A stretch of 26,791 nt of DNA. Origin: Baffinella frigidus. Lineage: Eukaryota > Cryptophyceae > Cryptomonadales > Baffinellaceae. The position numbers were made by a program, and so were the translations under genes. Numbering within the stretch: position 1 is the first letter of the stretch; each line of letters starts with the position of its first letter. The notes under the pieces were generated by a model. It did no database searches. It saw only the letters and a program-made list of their open reading frames with translations, and was not told where the DNA came from. The stretch covers positions 63,391 to 90,181 of the forward strand of contig MU646846.1 in the NCBI GenBank assembly GCA_026770585.1, in the 5' to 3' direction. Below, piece by piece: positions 1-10,500 of the stretch.

Positions 1-35
1 AGAGAGAGAGAGAGAGGGAGAGGGAGAGAGAGGGA

Positions 36-70
<35 letters not shown>
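1..70. repeat. (GA)n microsatellite
   Basis: Pure GA/GGGA tract reaching the left edge of the window. Confidence 0.95.
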
Positions 71-71
<1 letters not shown>

Positions 72-127
72 ATCGCCCAGGCGGGCGTCGCGGGGCCGGC
101 AAGCACGTCCCGCATCCCTCCTCCCGC
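71..127 (+). CDS. Possible penultimate exon of the left-edge plus-strand gene
   Basis: Open, G/C-ending frame with residues IAQAGVAGPASTSRIPPP after the GA microsatellite. Donor GC|GTCAACCCGAAACCC leads into a telomere-like intron, and phase 2 matches the acceptor at 454, giving Ala at the junction. The acceptor side is purine-rich GA repeat rather than a pyrimidine tract, so the exon may extend further left. Confidence 0.35.
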
Positions 128-453
128 GTCAACCCGAAACCCGAAACCCGAAAGAGCCTTCACGCCCAGATGTCCCACTAGAGCCCGCGCCCTGGCCTGG
201 GCGGTGGTGTGTGAGCACACCAAGAGCACACCAAGACATGCTCCCATGCCAGCCGGGCGTGCCACTGACCCCCCTGCCGCCCGGCCGTGCCTCGCGCCAT
301 GCATCACACCCTTCTCTTCTCTTGGACCCCCCCGGGTGACTGCACCATCCGGTCTGTACCGCCTGGAATCGAACCGACGCCTCTTCGCGGACACGACCTC
401 ACGGAAATCGCCCCTCCTCGCGGACACGACCTCACGAAACCGCGTGGTTTCAG
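128..453 (+). other. Putative intron of the plus-strand gene
   Basis: Starts GTCAACCCGAAACCC with three telomere-like units. It contains a direct repeat of about 22 bases (TCGCGGACACGACCTCACG core) at about 384-406 and 416-437. Two overlapping open frames cross it but are less codon-biased than 454-1003. Confidence 0.35.
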
Positions 454-1003
454 GTACACGACGCCGGCGTTCCTCCCGCCGCCGAAGCGCTTCTCCGATG
501 AGGAGGAAGAGAACCAAGCGTCCTTCAGCTTACACGCCTCCTCCTCCTCCGATCTGCAACGAAGAAGCTCCTTCGCGCACGCGCACCAACCTTCATCGTC
601 CGCACCCGCATTCGCAGCAGCCCCCCACGATCACGAGCTCGCCGTGTACAGCAAGCTGGTCGCGGACGTTTCTGTCTCAGGCTCCGATTTCGTGAGGGTC
701 CCGAGTGCGCTTGTCTCCGAGGTTGGAGTGTCCGATCGCATGAGCAGTCTCGCCTCGAGTGGGGGATATCACGTCAGCGATCACGCCACCAGGCGCGCCC
801 CGGGGTGGCACGTGAGTCACGACGTCACCAAGCTCGCCTCGGAAGATGAAGCAAGTGACGACTCCACCAAGGTCGCCTCAGGAAGTCACGTGACTTCCAC
901 TCACGACACCAGCAACTTGGCCTCGGAAGCGTCAGGCACTCTCGGCTCGGAACATTCAGCGACCGCGGGTGAAGGAGGCGACACGTTCAAGCGACTTGTG
1001 TGA
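454..1003 (+). CDS. Terminal exon, Ser/Thr/His-rich low-complexity C-terminus, unknown protein
   Basis: Acceptor GGTTTCAG|G opens 182 codons ending at TGA 1001-1003. The first third is Pro- and acid-rich (PPPKRFSDEEEEN) with a Ser cluster. The C-terminal half carries imperfect repeats built on H-x-V-S-x-D-x-T-x-L-A-S (HVSHDVTKLAS, STHDTSNLAS). Codons are strongly G/C-ending, as in the big minus-strand gene. No domain is recognised; such composition suits a disordered tail. An open frame extends upstream to about 270, but the GTTTCAG acceptor and the phase match to 71-127 favour this start. Confidence 0.5.
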
Positions 1004-1182
1004 GATGGTCGACGTGCGTCACTTGATAACACCACGGACAAAGGGGCTGATCAACTCGCATACGTGCGGTACATGTATTAAGTGCTCATGGCGTCAAAGT
1101 TGACCCCAAAGAGGTCCTGGGCAGGTCCTCGGGCCCTACGGTAGGGCGTATGCGCCTACTGGCCACTTAAGGGCCATCCGTA

Positions 1183-1298
1183 GGGGTACCTCACTCATAA
1201 GAAACTGCCCCCCCCCCTAGGGCCATCATAGGGCCCTAGGCACGGGCCTGATGTAGGGTCCTAGGAGGTGGCCCTTTCATATGAGCGAGGCACCCGTG
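1183..1298. mobile_element. Palindromic MITE, copy 1
   Basis: Terminal inverted repeats GGGGTACCTCACTCATAAGA and TCATATGAGCGAGGCACCC, flanked by TA on both sides. The centre is rich in TAGGGCC/GGCCCTA. No coding capacity. TA flanks and a CAGGGG-type terminus suggest a Tc1/mariner-like origin (inference). Confidence 0.7.
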
Positions 1299-1488
1299 TA
1301 CATGTAGTTGTAGCTGAGCAGAAGAGCGTTGGACAAATGTAAATATGTGAAACGGGAGAAGAAACAAAGTCGCTTTCTAAAGGTCTCGGCCCTGACGGCG
1401 TCTTGAGGGTGTGATGGCTCGGAACTAGCCCCGCTGAGAAGCCCAGAGGGGGCGGGCGTGTGGGACGAGCCAGAACCATGCGAGAGTA

Positions 1489-1605
1489 CAGGGGTACCTC
1501 GCTCATAAGAAACTGACCCCCCCCTAGGGCCACCATAGGGCCCTAGGCATAGGCCTACTGTAGGGTCCTAGGGGGTGGCTGTTTCCTATGAGCGAGATAC
1601 CCCTG
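1489..1605. mobile_element. Palindromic MITE, copy 2 (most intact)
   Basis: Begins CAGGGGTACCTCGCTCATAA and ends TATGAGCGAGATACCCCTG, with TA immediately outside both ends (1487-1488 and 1606-1607). Its length of 117 bp and internal GGGCCCTAGG match copy 1. Confidence 0.75.
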
Positions 1606-2060
1606 TAAAGAGCGTTGATTACGGACCGAAGCCCCTCGGAAAGTTCAAGCACTTGGTGTGGCTCTCTAGGCGTGTACATGAAGTGTTGATGCATCTCTAT
1701 TCACACCTCCCGAGTGGGCCTTGTTAGACTTTTGTGAGACTAGGACCTAGAGGAGGAATCAACACGGTGGACTACGAACCTTTCATCAAAAGTCAACTTA
1801 CCTGAAGACAATTAACTTGAAGGATTGTTTAATGCAAATTGGTCACGTAACACCCCGGAATCCGGGGGTCGCCGAAACCCTCGTAGCCCACTGAGTGGAC
1901 AAGAGATTCTTGATCTCATACCACTTCACCACGCCACGCCGCGTGTTCCGTTTTGAGACACGCCGTTTCGCGATGAAGGGACAAGTGCAGAGCATTTTCC
2001 GCAGCTGGCAGTACACTTCTTGCGCGTTCCCGGTGCAACATCATCAGTCTCGACTTGAAG

Positions 2061-2265
2061 TCTGACGGTGCTCTAGAGAAGACCCTGAAAGTAGGCAGGA
2101 GAGTGGACGGGGGGATTCTTTCTAACACACGGATCAAGTTCAGCCTTATGGACCCTCTTTCCTCAACATACACCCGCCTCCACCCGCCTCCACCCGCCTC
2201 CTCGCCCAAATCCTCTGAGGACTGACGGTGCTCTAGAGAAGACCCTGAAACTAAGCGGGAGAGTG
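2061..2265. repeat. Direct duplication in the intergenic region
   Basis: The stretch beginning CTGACGGTGCTCTAGAGAAG at about 2061 recurs at about 2222, followed in both copies by ACCCTGAAA and GGGAGAGTGGACGGGG-type sequence. A short CCACCCGCCT triplication lies between. Confidence 0.6.
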
Positions 2266-2536
2266 GACGGGGGATTTCGGGCGAGGAGGCGTGGAGATGC
2301 GGGTGTGTGTTGAGTAACGAGGGTCGATGAGGCTAAATTTGATCTGTGTGTCGGGAACGGCGGAAGCACCGAAACACTCATGACCCCTTGAAAGTGATGA
2401 GTATGTGTGTGGGTCATCTGCGAGTTCCACTTATTGGTCCACCTTGTGGCCACTACTTGTCAATGGACCTCGCAGGTGGTCCCACTCTCAGCCAACGCCC
2501 GTTGGTCATGAGCATTGGAGCAGGGACTCATGCGCT

Positions 2537-2603
2537 GGCCCTAAGCATATGCCTACTGTAGGGTCCTAGCGGGAGACACTTTCTTATGAGCGAGGTCCTC
2601 CTG
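2537..2603. mobile_element. MITE, copy 3 (right half only)
   Basis: Matches the right half of copy 2 (GCCTACTGTAGGGTCCTAG then CTTATGAGCGAGG and a degenerate CTCCTG|TA end). The left terminal repeat is missing. Confidence 0.55.
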
Positions 2604-2829
2604 TAGGAGGATTTGATCCTCTGTAAAGTGCCGAGTAAAGCGAATCTCATTTCCGTTCCGAAGGCCCGCTCGCTCCTTGCCACAACGCACTTCCCACCGT
2701 GTGCAGACGCAAGTCAGAGAGTGAGAGGTTTACTGATCCCGGCACACCCTGGAAAGCACGCGGCCAAATCGGTTCCCCGAAGGTGTCTCTCCCAGGTACT
2801 TCCTTTGACCACGCCGCATGTTTCTAACC

Positions 2830-3480
2830 CGCAAGGTGCACAAGGTCCGTGCACCCTGAAAATGTCGGTAACCGTTTTTTGTTTTTAGTTACTGGCGGAC
2901 AGCATTTCCCAGAAGCAGAAGGTGAAGAAAAGAAGGTACTTTCTGCTTCCAGGAAATGCCCCCCGCCTGTAACTCCGAGTCGCTAATTCACGCCACCATG
3001 CTCGGTGATGGTATCCCGAGATTCGTGGATTCAACGCTTTCGATGTTCCCGACTTGGTCCAGGAGATTTGATGGTTCAGGAGGTGAACCGGTTCAGGAGC
3101 TCGAAAGCCTTCCAGGTCTGGCCAAGGCCTCCAGGAGGTCAGGAGTGTGTGTAGGTGGGGAACTCCGACAACGCTGATATGGCAGTAGCGTCGTCGGGGA
3201 TCCCCTCCTACCCACAAGGTGCAGGACGTCTGGGCACCCTGAAATTGTGGCTAACCAGAAAGAGGTCTGGGCACCGAAAGTCGCTATCCAGAAAGAGGTC
3301 TAGGCCGCTTTCCCATTGTCGCTAGCCGCCTCAGAAGGACGTATCCCCCAGAAGGAGGAAAAATGGGTCCCAAACCACTCCGGAATCGTCGCTTTCCAGA
3401 AAGAGGTGTGGGTACCCTGAAGTTGTCTCTAACCGCCTCAGAAGGACGCATCTCCCAGAGGGAGGAAAAATGTCGGGTGT
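2830..3480. repeat. Degenerate minisatellite
   Basis: Recurring motifs are CCAGAAAGAGGT, GCACCCTGAAA, CTAACCGCCTCAGAAGGACG and CAGAAGGAGGAAAAATG, repeated two to four times with divergence. They account for the short open frames here. Confidence 0.5.
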
Positions 3481-3508
3481 CCCAGTGTCCCACACCACCC
3501 GGACGATC

Positions 3509-3637
3509 AAGGGGTTGCACCCTCTTCCCAAGGATCCCCCCTCCCCCCCCAGGACCACCGTAGGACCCTGGGTAGGCCTACTGCAGGGTCCGGGGGGAGG
3601 GGGGGGGGGGGAGCTCCTTGTGAGCGAGGTACCCCTG
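3509..3637. mobile_element. MITE, copy 4 (diverged, expanded C/G runs)
   Basis: Right end TGAGCGAGGTACCCCTG|TA is intact and the core TAGGCCTACTGCAGGGTC is present. The left end is eroded, and long C and G homopolymers have expanded on either side of the core. Confidence 0.55.
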
Positions 3638-4576
3638 TAGGGAGCGAAGCACGGTCAGAGGCGAACACGAATGCCCGCCGCGTCGTTCCAGAGACAACGG
3701 GCCTTCCTGTTTTTCAGAGACAACTGGCCTTCCTGTTTTTGCAAGGTTACCCTGCGCAGATAAAATGTGCGCTTGATCACTCGCAGACAGCCATAGTGCC
3801 TGGATGAACTCAAGTCACTGGGATTTTTTCCTGGGGATCCGTTTCCAATCAAACTCTCTGACAAACCCCCTTCGAGCGACCACTTGAAGCAAGGGCACTG
3901 ATCAACCATCAATATTTCCCCTAAAAAAATCAGCATCTTGTAACGAAGGGAGGTATCAATCAGCACCTTCTTTCGAGAGAAGGTTCCTTCTCAAGGGTAG
4001 GCGGCGCCCGCCGGCTCGGCTGTTTCGTGTGACGTGGAGGTCAGTTTGCACATCATGCCTCTTCGTGTTCTTGTGAAACCTGCCATCTAAACTCAGCCAC
4101 ACAAGGAAAGCTTTCTGCAGGATGTTCTCTTTTGGTATGAATTATTTCTACCAGGAGTAAAGCATCGGTAACACGAATATATACAACAATTTCCACTCAA
4201 GAAACTCATTTACCAAAAAAACCTTTTCAGGTGCGGGGCAGTGCTCTGGGATGTGATCCGAAAGGAAGCATGGCCTTTCTGCAGGATAAGTTCCGGTGTC
4301 CGCCTATGTTGGGAGCTCGAAAAACCTAAAGGACCTAACAGGGGGCGGGACAGCAGACCTTGGTACACGGCGCCGGGTGCCACAAGGCCCGCCGATACTT
4401 TCGCGGGGCCTGGTCTCGTCCGGGGAATCATTTAGATGATCGTGCTGGGTAGTGATTGAAAGTGATTGAATCGAACGCAAAGCCCGCGGACACTTTTGCC
4501 GGGCATGTTCTCATCAATTAATTTGATTGCCGGAAATCGATTCATTTTCTGCACCTGCTGTAGTATTACGCCTCGT

Positions 4577-4757
4577 AAACCCCAAACCCCAAACCCCAAA
4601 CCCAACCCCCCAACCCCGAATCCCCGCAACCCCGCAACCCCGCAACCCCAAACCCCAAACCCCAAACCCAAACCCCCAACCCCCAAACTCCAAACCCCAA
4701 ACTCAAAACATCAACCCTAACATTCAACCCGAACCCCCAACCCCCAACCCTAACCCC
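4577..4757 (+). repeat. Telomere-like (CCCCAAA/CCCTAAC)n block
   Basis: Continuous variant heptamers, mostly CCCCAAA with AACCCCC and CCCTAAC forms, immediately downstream of the predicted stop codon of the large gene. Confidence 0.8.
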
Positions 4758-4837
4758 TAGCCCGAACCAGAGGCGGAGTTGACGATGACGCTGACAGGGT
4801 TGGACGAGAGGCTGGGCCAGAACGTCGAGCGCCCGGT
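4757..4837 (-). CDS. Exon 60, terminal: cytoplasmic tail
   Basis: Acceptor TCTACGACAG|ACC opens TGRSTFWPSLSSNPVSVIVN, then a short Ser/Gly end and TAG (4757-4759) inside the telomere-like block. Phase 0 fits exon 59. The opposite strand is also open with good codon bias (plus 4771-4832, ELTMTLTGLDERLGQ), so strand assignment rests on phase and context. Confidence 0.5.
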   Translation of the reverse strand, partial: TGRSTFWPSLSSNPVSVIVNSASGSG

Positions 4838-7483
4838 CTGTCGTAGACGGAAAATGCCTCAAGTCAAATCCAGCCAGGGGGAAAATGGCTCAAATCAAAT
4901 CAACCCGCCTGTCGCACGCATAAAATGGCTCAAGTGAAATCCAGCCCACTGGAAAATGGCTCAATTCAGATCCAGCCCACAACCCTCGAACCTAACCGTA
5001 TCCCTTCAACCCACAACCCTGTCGAGGGGGGCGGCGTTTCTGAAGAGTTTATGGGGTCGGGGTCAGAGGTTAGGGGACGGCAGGGGAGCTTTGGATTGAG
5101 CGCGTGCACGTGTTTCAGGGACTTGAATTCCATGGTAATGCTTACCATGGGGGGTGTCCAGCGAGTGGTGGGTAGGGGATGGATGTTGCGACACAGCTCC
5201 CAGAGCATTTTCTCGAAAACTTAACTTATCTAATGTAAATTTCCATAAATAGTCTTTGAACCCGGGGCAGGCAGTGAGTGACCTTGGCTTCCGGGAAGCG
5301 CGGCACACACCACTCCCCCGACGAACAACCGCTCCCGGCAAACAACCGCTCCCGGAACAACCGCTCCCGGGGCACGTTCTAACAAAGCCCCAACTAACGT
5401 CAATTCGCCTCGATGGCCTTGCACCCGGGGCAGGTAGTCAAGTGTTTTCTCTTTCTGGTTGAGGGTTGAGGCCGAAAAGTGACCTTGGCTTTCGGGAAGC
5501 AGCAAGCGTACAGCGCGGTACACACCACTCCCCCGACGAAGAATCCGATCAGCCCCGACACCGCGGCCCACGTCGCCTTCTTGAGATTTGGGGGGTTAGG
5601 GTGTGCGGATTGGGATAGGAAGGTAGATGGAAGGCTACCTGGAAAAGGGAAGTAAAACTCGCTTGGCGCGAGGCCGGCCCGCTGAAAGCACCCCGGACCA
5701 CTTGGTTATCAATCTCTCAATCCAAAAAAAAGGGCAATTGGGGTTTCGAGTTTGGTGTTTCGGGGGTCGAATGCCCGACACCGCCGGCCATGTCGCCTGC
5801 CGTGAAAAGGTCAGGACTGAGGGTTTAAGGGGTTTCAGGCGGTTGAGAGGATTAGGGGTTTTCGGGTTTCGGGTTTCGTTTTTAGAATTGTTTTAGGATT
5901 TCAAAGGGTTCTGGGGTTTCAGAGGGTGTAGGGCTTAGGGTTTCGGGTTTGAGGTTTGGGGTGTAGGGTGCAGGGTGTGGGGTGTAGGGTTCAGGGTTGA
6001 GGGTGTAGGATGATGGGTGCACGCACCGTGTTCCCCTGCTGCGAAGTAGAGGGCGCACCAAACTCCGAGGACTCCGACCAGCTGGCACGGTCCTGCAAAC
6101 CCCAACCTTGAGCAACAGATCTCTTTCCGGCGGGTTTGCTTCCTTGGGTGCCCTTAGAGCTGTAAGAGGTGGAGATCGAATCCATCCGGAAACAGCTCGT
6201 AAGAGGCTGACACGGGGTACAGTAAATAGCTACTTCGCAATCCGTAGACCTTGTTTGGGTAGGTAGGTTCTAAGGGCAGGCAGATTGGGTATGTCTCCCT
6301 GCCCTTAGAACCTACACCCACCGAAGTGCGCACCGAAGTGCACAGGGCGATGTTGCCCACCGAAGTGCACAGGGCGATGTTTCGAGTGAACAAACCCTCA
6401 AGCACTTATTCGCAAAGTGGGGACTCCACACTAAAAGAGGGAGGTTGCGAGTCCCATAAACCCTCAACCCGTCCAACCCCATTCTGGGCAACTCAAAGCC
6501 CGGTGCTCTCCAAAATTGACACTACAAGTTGGGATCCCTCTGGGGGTTGCACCAGTCCAGTTACCACCTCCAAACAGGCTTCGTACCACAGAAGCTCAAC
6601 GTTTCACGCTTTCAGCAAGTGTTGGTGAAAATAATAAATAACAAAAGAAAAGTAACCTCAGGCAACGCGTCGGCCTCCTCGCTTTTCGTCTTGACTGCGT
6701 CAGAGGTCTGTCAGAGGTGGGGGGTTGCTTAGCGCTTTTCGTTGACTGCGTCGGTCTTGACTGCGTCGGTCTGTCAGAGGTGGGGGGTGGGGATTCAGAG
6801 TTGAAGGTTGAGAGGTAATAAAAACGCCCCCCCTCCCCCTCCCCCTATCTCAGTCAACAAACCGACGCTCATACGTCGGCCCTCCAACAAAACAAATTCA
6901 AGGCCAGAAAGTGGCCTTGATTTCGATTAAAAATCTTTGAAACCCTTCCAGTTGTTCCAGTCCCGCTCGAGAGTGGCATTTCTTTTCCATTGCCCAGTGG
7001 GGGTCTTCACATCTTTTCATAAACCACCGAATCCCCCGAAACGAAACAGAATGGACTTCTGGAAACTGGTCAAACTAGGACAATGGCTCCAAGCGCCCTT
7101 TGACTACTCTGGCAGTCCTACCAAGGCTGCAGCCTCCTCTTCGATCCCTGGCGGAGTGGCGACTCCATCTCCCTGCCTACCCTCCCCCTCCTAGGGTAGA
7201 AACACTCGACGAGGGTGAGTGGGAACACATACCCCCACAGTACATCCCAAACGTTCGACAGCCCAGTCGAACCTGAAACAATCCTACTGGGATAGAGGTG
7301 GGATTCGCAACCTGTTCGACTTGTTTCAGGATCAAGGCCTGTTCCTGCCACCCAGGTTGTCCCCCGTCACTTCTGCCCCCCCTCCGCGGGAAATTGCGAG
7401 AAACATCTTTGCGAGGTTGCCAGGGTGAGTCAATTTTCTGAGGAAACAAGGACCGGGTGCCTGACCTCGCTGCCCCTCAGATC

Positions 7484-7524
<41 letters not shown>

Positions 7525-10500
7525 ATGCCGGCTCTAGCTAGTTTGCGCCCGCGCGCACACACAAGAAACAGAGACAGAGACAGGGAGAGACAGAGAAAGA
7601 GACAGGGAGGAAGAGGGAGGCAGGGAGAAAGAGGAAGGAAGAAAGAGGGGAGGGAGAGAGAGAAAGGAGAGAGGGGAGGGTGAGGTAGAGAGAGCACCAG
7701 TTTCCCAATTTTGGTTCGGAGTTCGGTGATCCGCGCGTCCAGTTGAGAGATCAAAAGCGTTCCAAAAGACGAACCCGGATCCTTGTCGATATCCTGAGTT
7801 GAGCCTGCGAGGAAATCCGCGAGGCACTGCACGTTCTGCTCGAGGGCGATATTGTACCTGGTTTAGAGGTTCGGTCTGAGAGCTGAGGGTTTAGGGTTGA
7901 CAACGTTGTCGAGGGAAAGGGCGTACTGTGCGAGCGCGTGGTGATTCACCGCCAACGCGATCTCGTACTTCCCCTCCATTTCCAGCTGTATGGCCTGCTT
8001 TAGGGTTCAGGGTTTAGGGTTTAGGGTTTAGGGTTTAGGGTTTGAGGTTTGAGGTTTGGGGTTTGGGGTTTAGGGTTCAAAATCTAGGTCTTAGGGTTTA
8101 GGGCTTAGTGTTTAGGGTGTGGGGTCATGGCCAGCTCGGCGGGGCGATCTCCCCGGTCGGGCCAGCCGAGGTTCCGACGGTATTCGTCCGCGTTCTCGCC
8201 AACTCCAAGGACCGGGTCCAAGGCAGCCTCCTGTTTAGGGTTTAGGGTTTAGGGTTTAAGCTTTAGGGTTTAGGGTTTAGGGTTTAGGGTTTAAGGTTTA
8301 GGCTTTGGGGTTTAGGGTTCACAATCTAGGTCTTAGGGTTTAGGGCTTAGTGTTTAGGGTGTGGGGTCATGGCCAGCTCGGCGGGGCGATCTCCCCGGTC
8401 GGGCCAGCCGAGGTTCCGACGGTATTCGTCCGCGTTCTCGCCAACTCCAAGGACCGGGTCCAAGGCAGCCTCCTGTTTAGGGTTTAGGGTTTAGGGTTTA
8501 AGCTTTAGGGTTTAGGGTTTAGGGTTTAGGGTTTAGGGTTTAGGGTTTAGGGTGAGGGTTCATGGTTTAGTGTGAGGGTTAAGGATTGAGGGTTTAGGGT
8601 TTAGTGTGAGGGTTTATGGTTTAGTGTGAGGGTTTAGGGTGTAGGGTTTGGGGTTTGGGGTTTGGGGTTTGGGGTTTGGGGTTTGGGGTTCAGGGTTCAG
8701 GGTTCAGGGTTCAGAGTTTAAAGTTGAGGATTTTAGGGTTCACCAGCTTCATGCGAGTCTTCTCCACGAACTTCTGAACCTCCAGAATTTTCTCCTGCAA
8801 CCACGAACCAAAGGGGGGGGGGGGTAGTTATTCTCCTTGTCAACCTTGAAAACAGGAGGAGAGAGAAAGGGGGGGACCAATTTCAAGATCTTGGCATCGA
8901 CTCTGGTCGTGCGATCCTCCTCAGTTCGCCAAATCCTGACCTTGTTGTACACCACTAGGGCTTCTTCGAAAAGGATCTGGCTGAGGGCGAAGTCGCCGGC
9001 GCTCTCGAGGAATGCAGGCATCATCTTCGCCATTTCCTCTGCGGCTTCAGTCTTCTTCGCCTCGTCGCCTTCAATGACGGCCAGCTTGTAACCCTGTTTT
9101 AGGGTTTAGGGTTTAGGGTTTAGTTTCTAGGGTTGAGAGTTGAGGGTTTAGGGTTTAAGGTTTTGGAGTTTCCTTGAGGAAGAGGGAGAATTTCGTGCGG
9201 AGTACGATGAACTCCGCCGGCCGCACACCTTTTAAGGATGTAGGGTTTGAGGCTTAGGGTTTAGGATTTAGGATTTAGGGCTTAGGGCTTAGGGTCCTCA
9301 CCGTCCTTCCCCTTCTGCATGTTCAGGAGTGACTGTTCCATCCCAGCCAGCACTTTCTCCATTTCCTTGAGCATCTTCGGGTCCTCATGGAAGATCTTGA
9401 GGGTTTCTAGTTTCGTCTCGAGGAAGAGGGTCCAGTACAAGATCGCCAGCTCGTCCTTACCCAGCGCCAAGTACCTGATTTAAAATTTAAGGTTTCGGGT
9501 TTCGGGTTTTGGGTTTCGGGTTCAGGGTTTAGGGTTTAGGATTAAGGGTTTACAGCTCCGCGATCTCTTCGAGAAGGAGGGCGAGGTTTTCCGGATCCGT
9601 TTCCGGATCCACACGGGCCGCCAAGAGTGAGAGCTTGGCATCCAGCAACTTTTGCAGCTCGGCCAGCTGCGCCTCGTCAAGTCCCTGCCTCACGAGTGAG
9701 AGTTTGATTCGGTACCCATCCGTGAATCCATAAGCTCTCTCACTGCCAGGATAACAAATTCAGAACCGCGCGCGAGCGAGCGAGCGCGAGAGGGAGCGAG
9801 AGAGAGAGAGAAAGCACGCGCGCGAGGATAGAGAGAGGGGAGAGGGAGGGAGGCAGAGGTAGAGAGAGAGAGAGGTTCACATCATCTCATGTCAACGCGC
9901 ACCTTCCAGGAAGCTGTCCAGGCCCCTGAACCAGACAGACAGCGAGAGAGAGAACACGGAAAATAAGCTGCAGGACCGGAACCACGCGGGGGGGCAGAAT
10001 GGGGATGGCAGGGCAGGAGAGGCGACCTCGTTGCGCGCCTTGCACTTGGCCTTCCATGAACGGCCATGCCCACTCTTGCAGACGCAGTACGCTGGTGTAC
10101 GGTTTAGGGTTGATGGTCTAGGGTTTAGGGTTTACCGCCGCCGCCGCCGTAGGGGGTTCAGGGTTGAGGGTTGAGGACTTGAGCAGACGCAGTACGCTGG
10201 AGGACCAAGGCCACAAGGGGGGTCAGGGCAGCTGCCCGGGTCTCAGAGAGATTGATAATTTATTGCCCAACAACCAGCGTCAGCGCCGCACATGCCTTAG
10301 CACTGTGCTACTCACTGTACCCTGTGTCGGCCGCTCTTACGAGCTTTTTCCGGATGGATTCGATCTCCACCTCCTACAGGGGGGGGTCTCACATGAGCGC
10401 ATGGAAGACGAGTAGAGGGCGTAGTCCGCCAGGATTGCCTTCATCTCGAAACCCTGGTCACCGGTTGGAAGGGTTGCAAGAGTCGGGTGGCCTGCGGAGA

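Larger units (their letters stand above)
1004..4756. other. Intergenic region between two convergent gene ends
   Basis: Lies between the plus-strand stop (1003) and the minus-strand stop (4757). It holds four MITE copies, a direct repeat at about 2061-2265, a minisatellite at about 2830-3480, a 27-base tandem near 3700-3745, and telomere-like repeats at 4577-4757. Open frames here (for example minus 3655-3966 and plus 2956-3177) lack the codon bias and splice structure of the accepted exons. Confidence 0.6.
8060..8545. repeat. 242-bp near-identical tandem duplication containing a whole exon
   Basis: Two units offset by 242 bases. Each carries one exon (51 and 50), its acceptor and donor, and telomere-like intron sequence. 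I see one clear substitution, in the intron (AAAATC versus ACAATC). Confidence 0.9.

Noticed and set aside
1862-1945. Minus strand resembles a tRNA-Leu (TGGTGAAGTGG A-box-like, hairpin around TCAAGAA, variable-arm-like CCCACTGAGTGG, GGGTTTCGGCGACCC).
   Set aside because: The D-stem does not pair, the T-loop lacks the conserved A and the B-box is one base too long; at best a degenerate pseudogene or SINE relic.
3655-3966. Minus-strand open frame of 103 codons beginning MLIDTSLRYKM.
   Set aside because: No codon bias, part is a 27-base tandem repeat, and it lies among MITEs; no domain recognised.
4432-4560. Minus-strand open frame VQKMNRFPAIKLIDENMPGK after TACTACAG, ending in TAA, as a possible further terminal exon.
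   Set aside because: Phase does not match the only GT near the end of exon 60, codon bias is weak, and a related degraded copy of the segment lies at 4382-4420, suggesting repeat DNA.
6918-7092. Minus-strand open frame of about 50 codons (FMKRCEDPHWAMEKKCHSRA) after TTTCCAG.
   Set aside because: A/T-ending codons unlike neighbouring exons and a terminal stop; more likely transposon remnant or chance.
7486-7690. CRISPR-like regular repeats.
   Set aside because: Simple purine microsatellite without unique spacers; eukaryotic context.
8003-8125. A true chromosome end, because of the TTTAGGG arrays.
   Set aside because: Arrays are interstitial, short, variant-rich and lie between phased exons on both sides.
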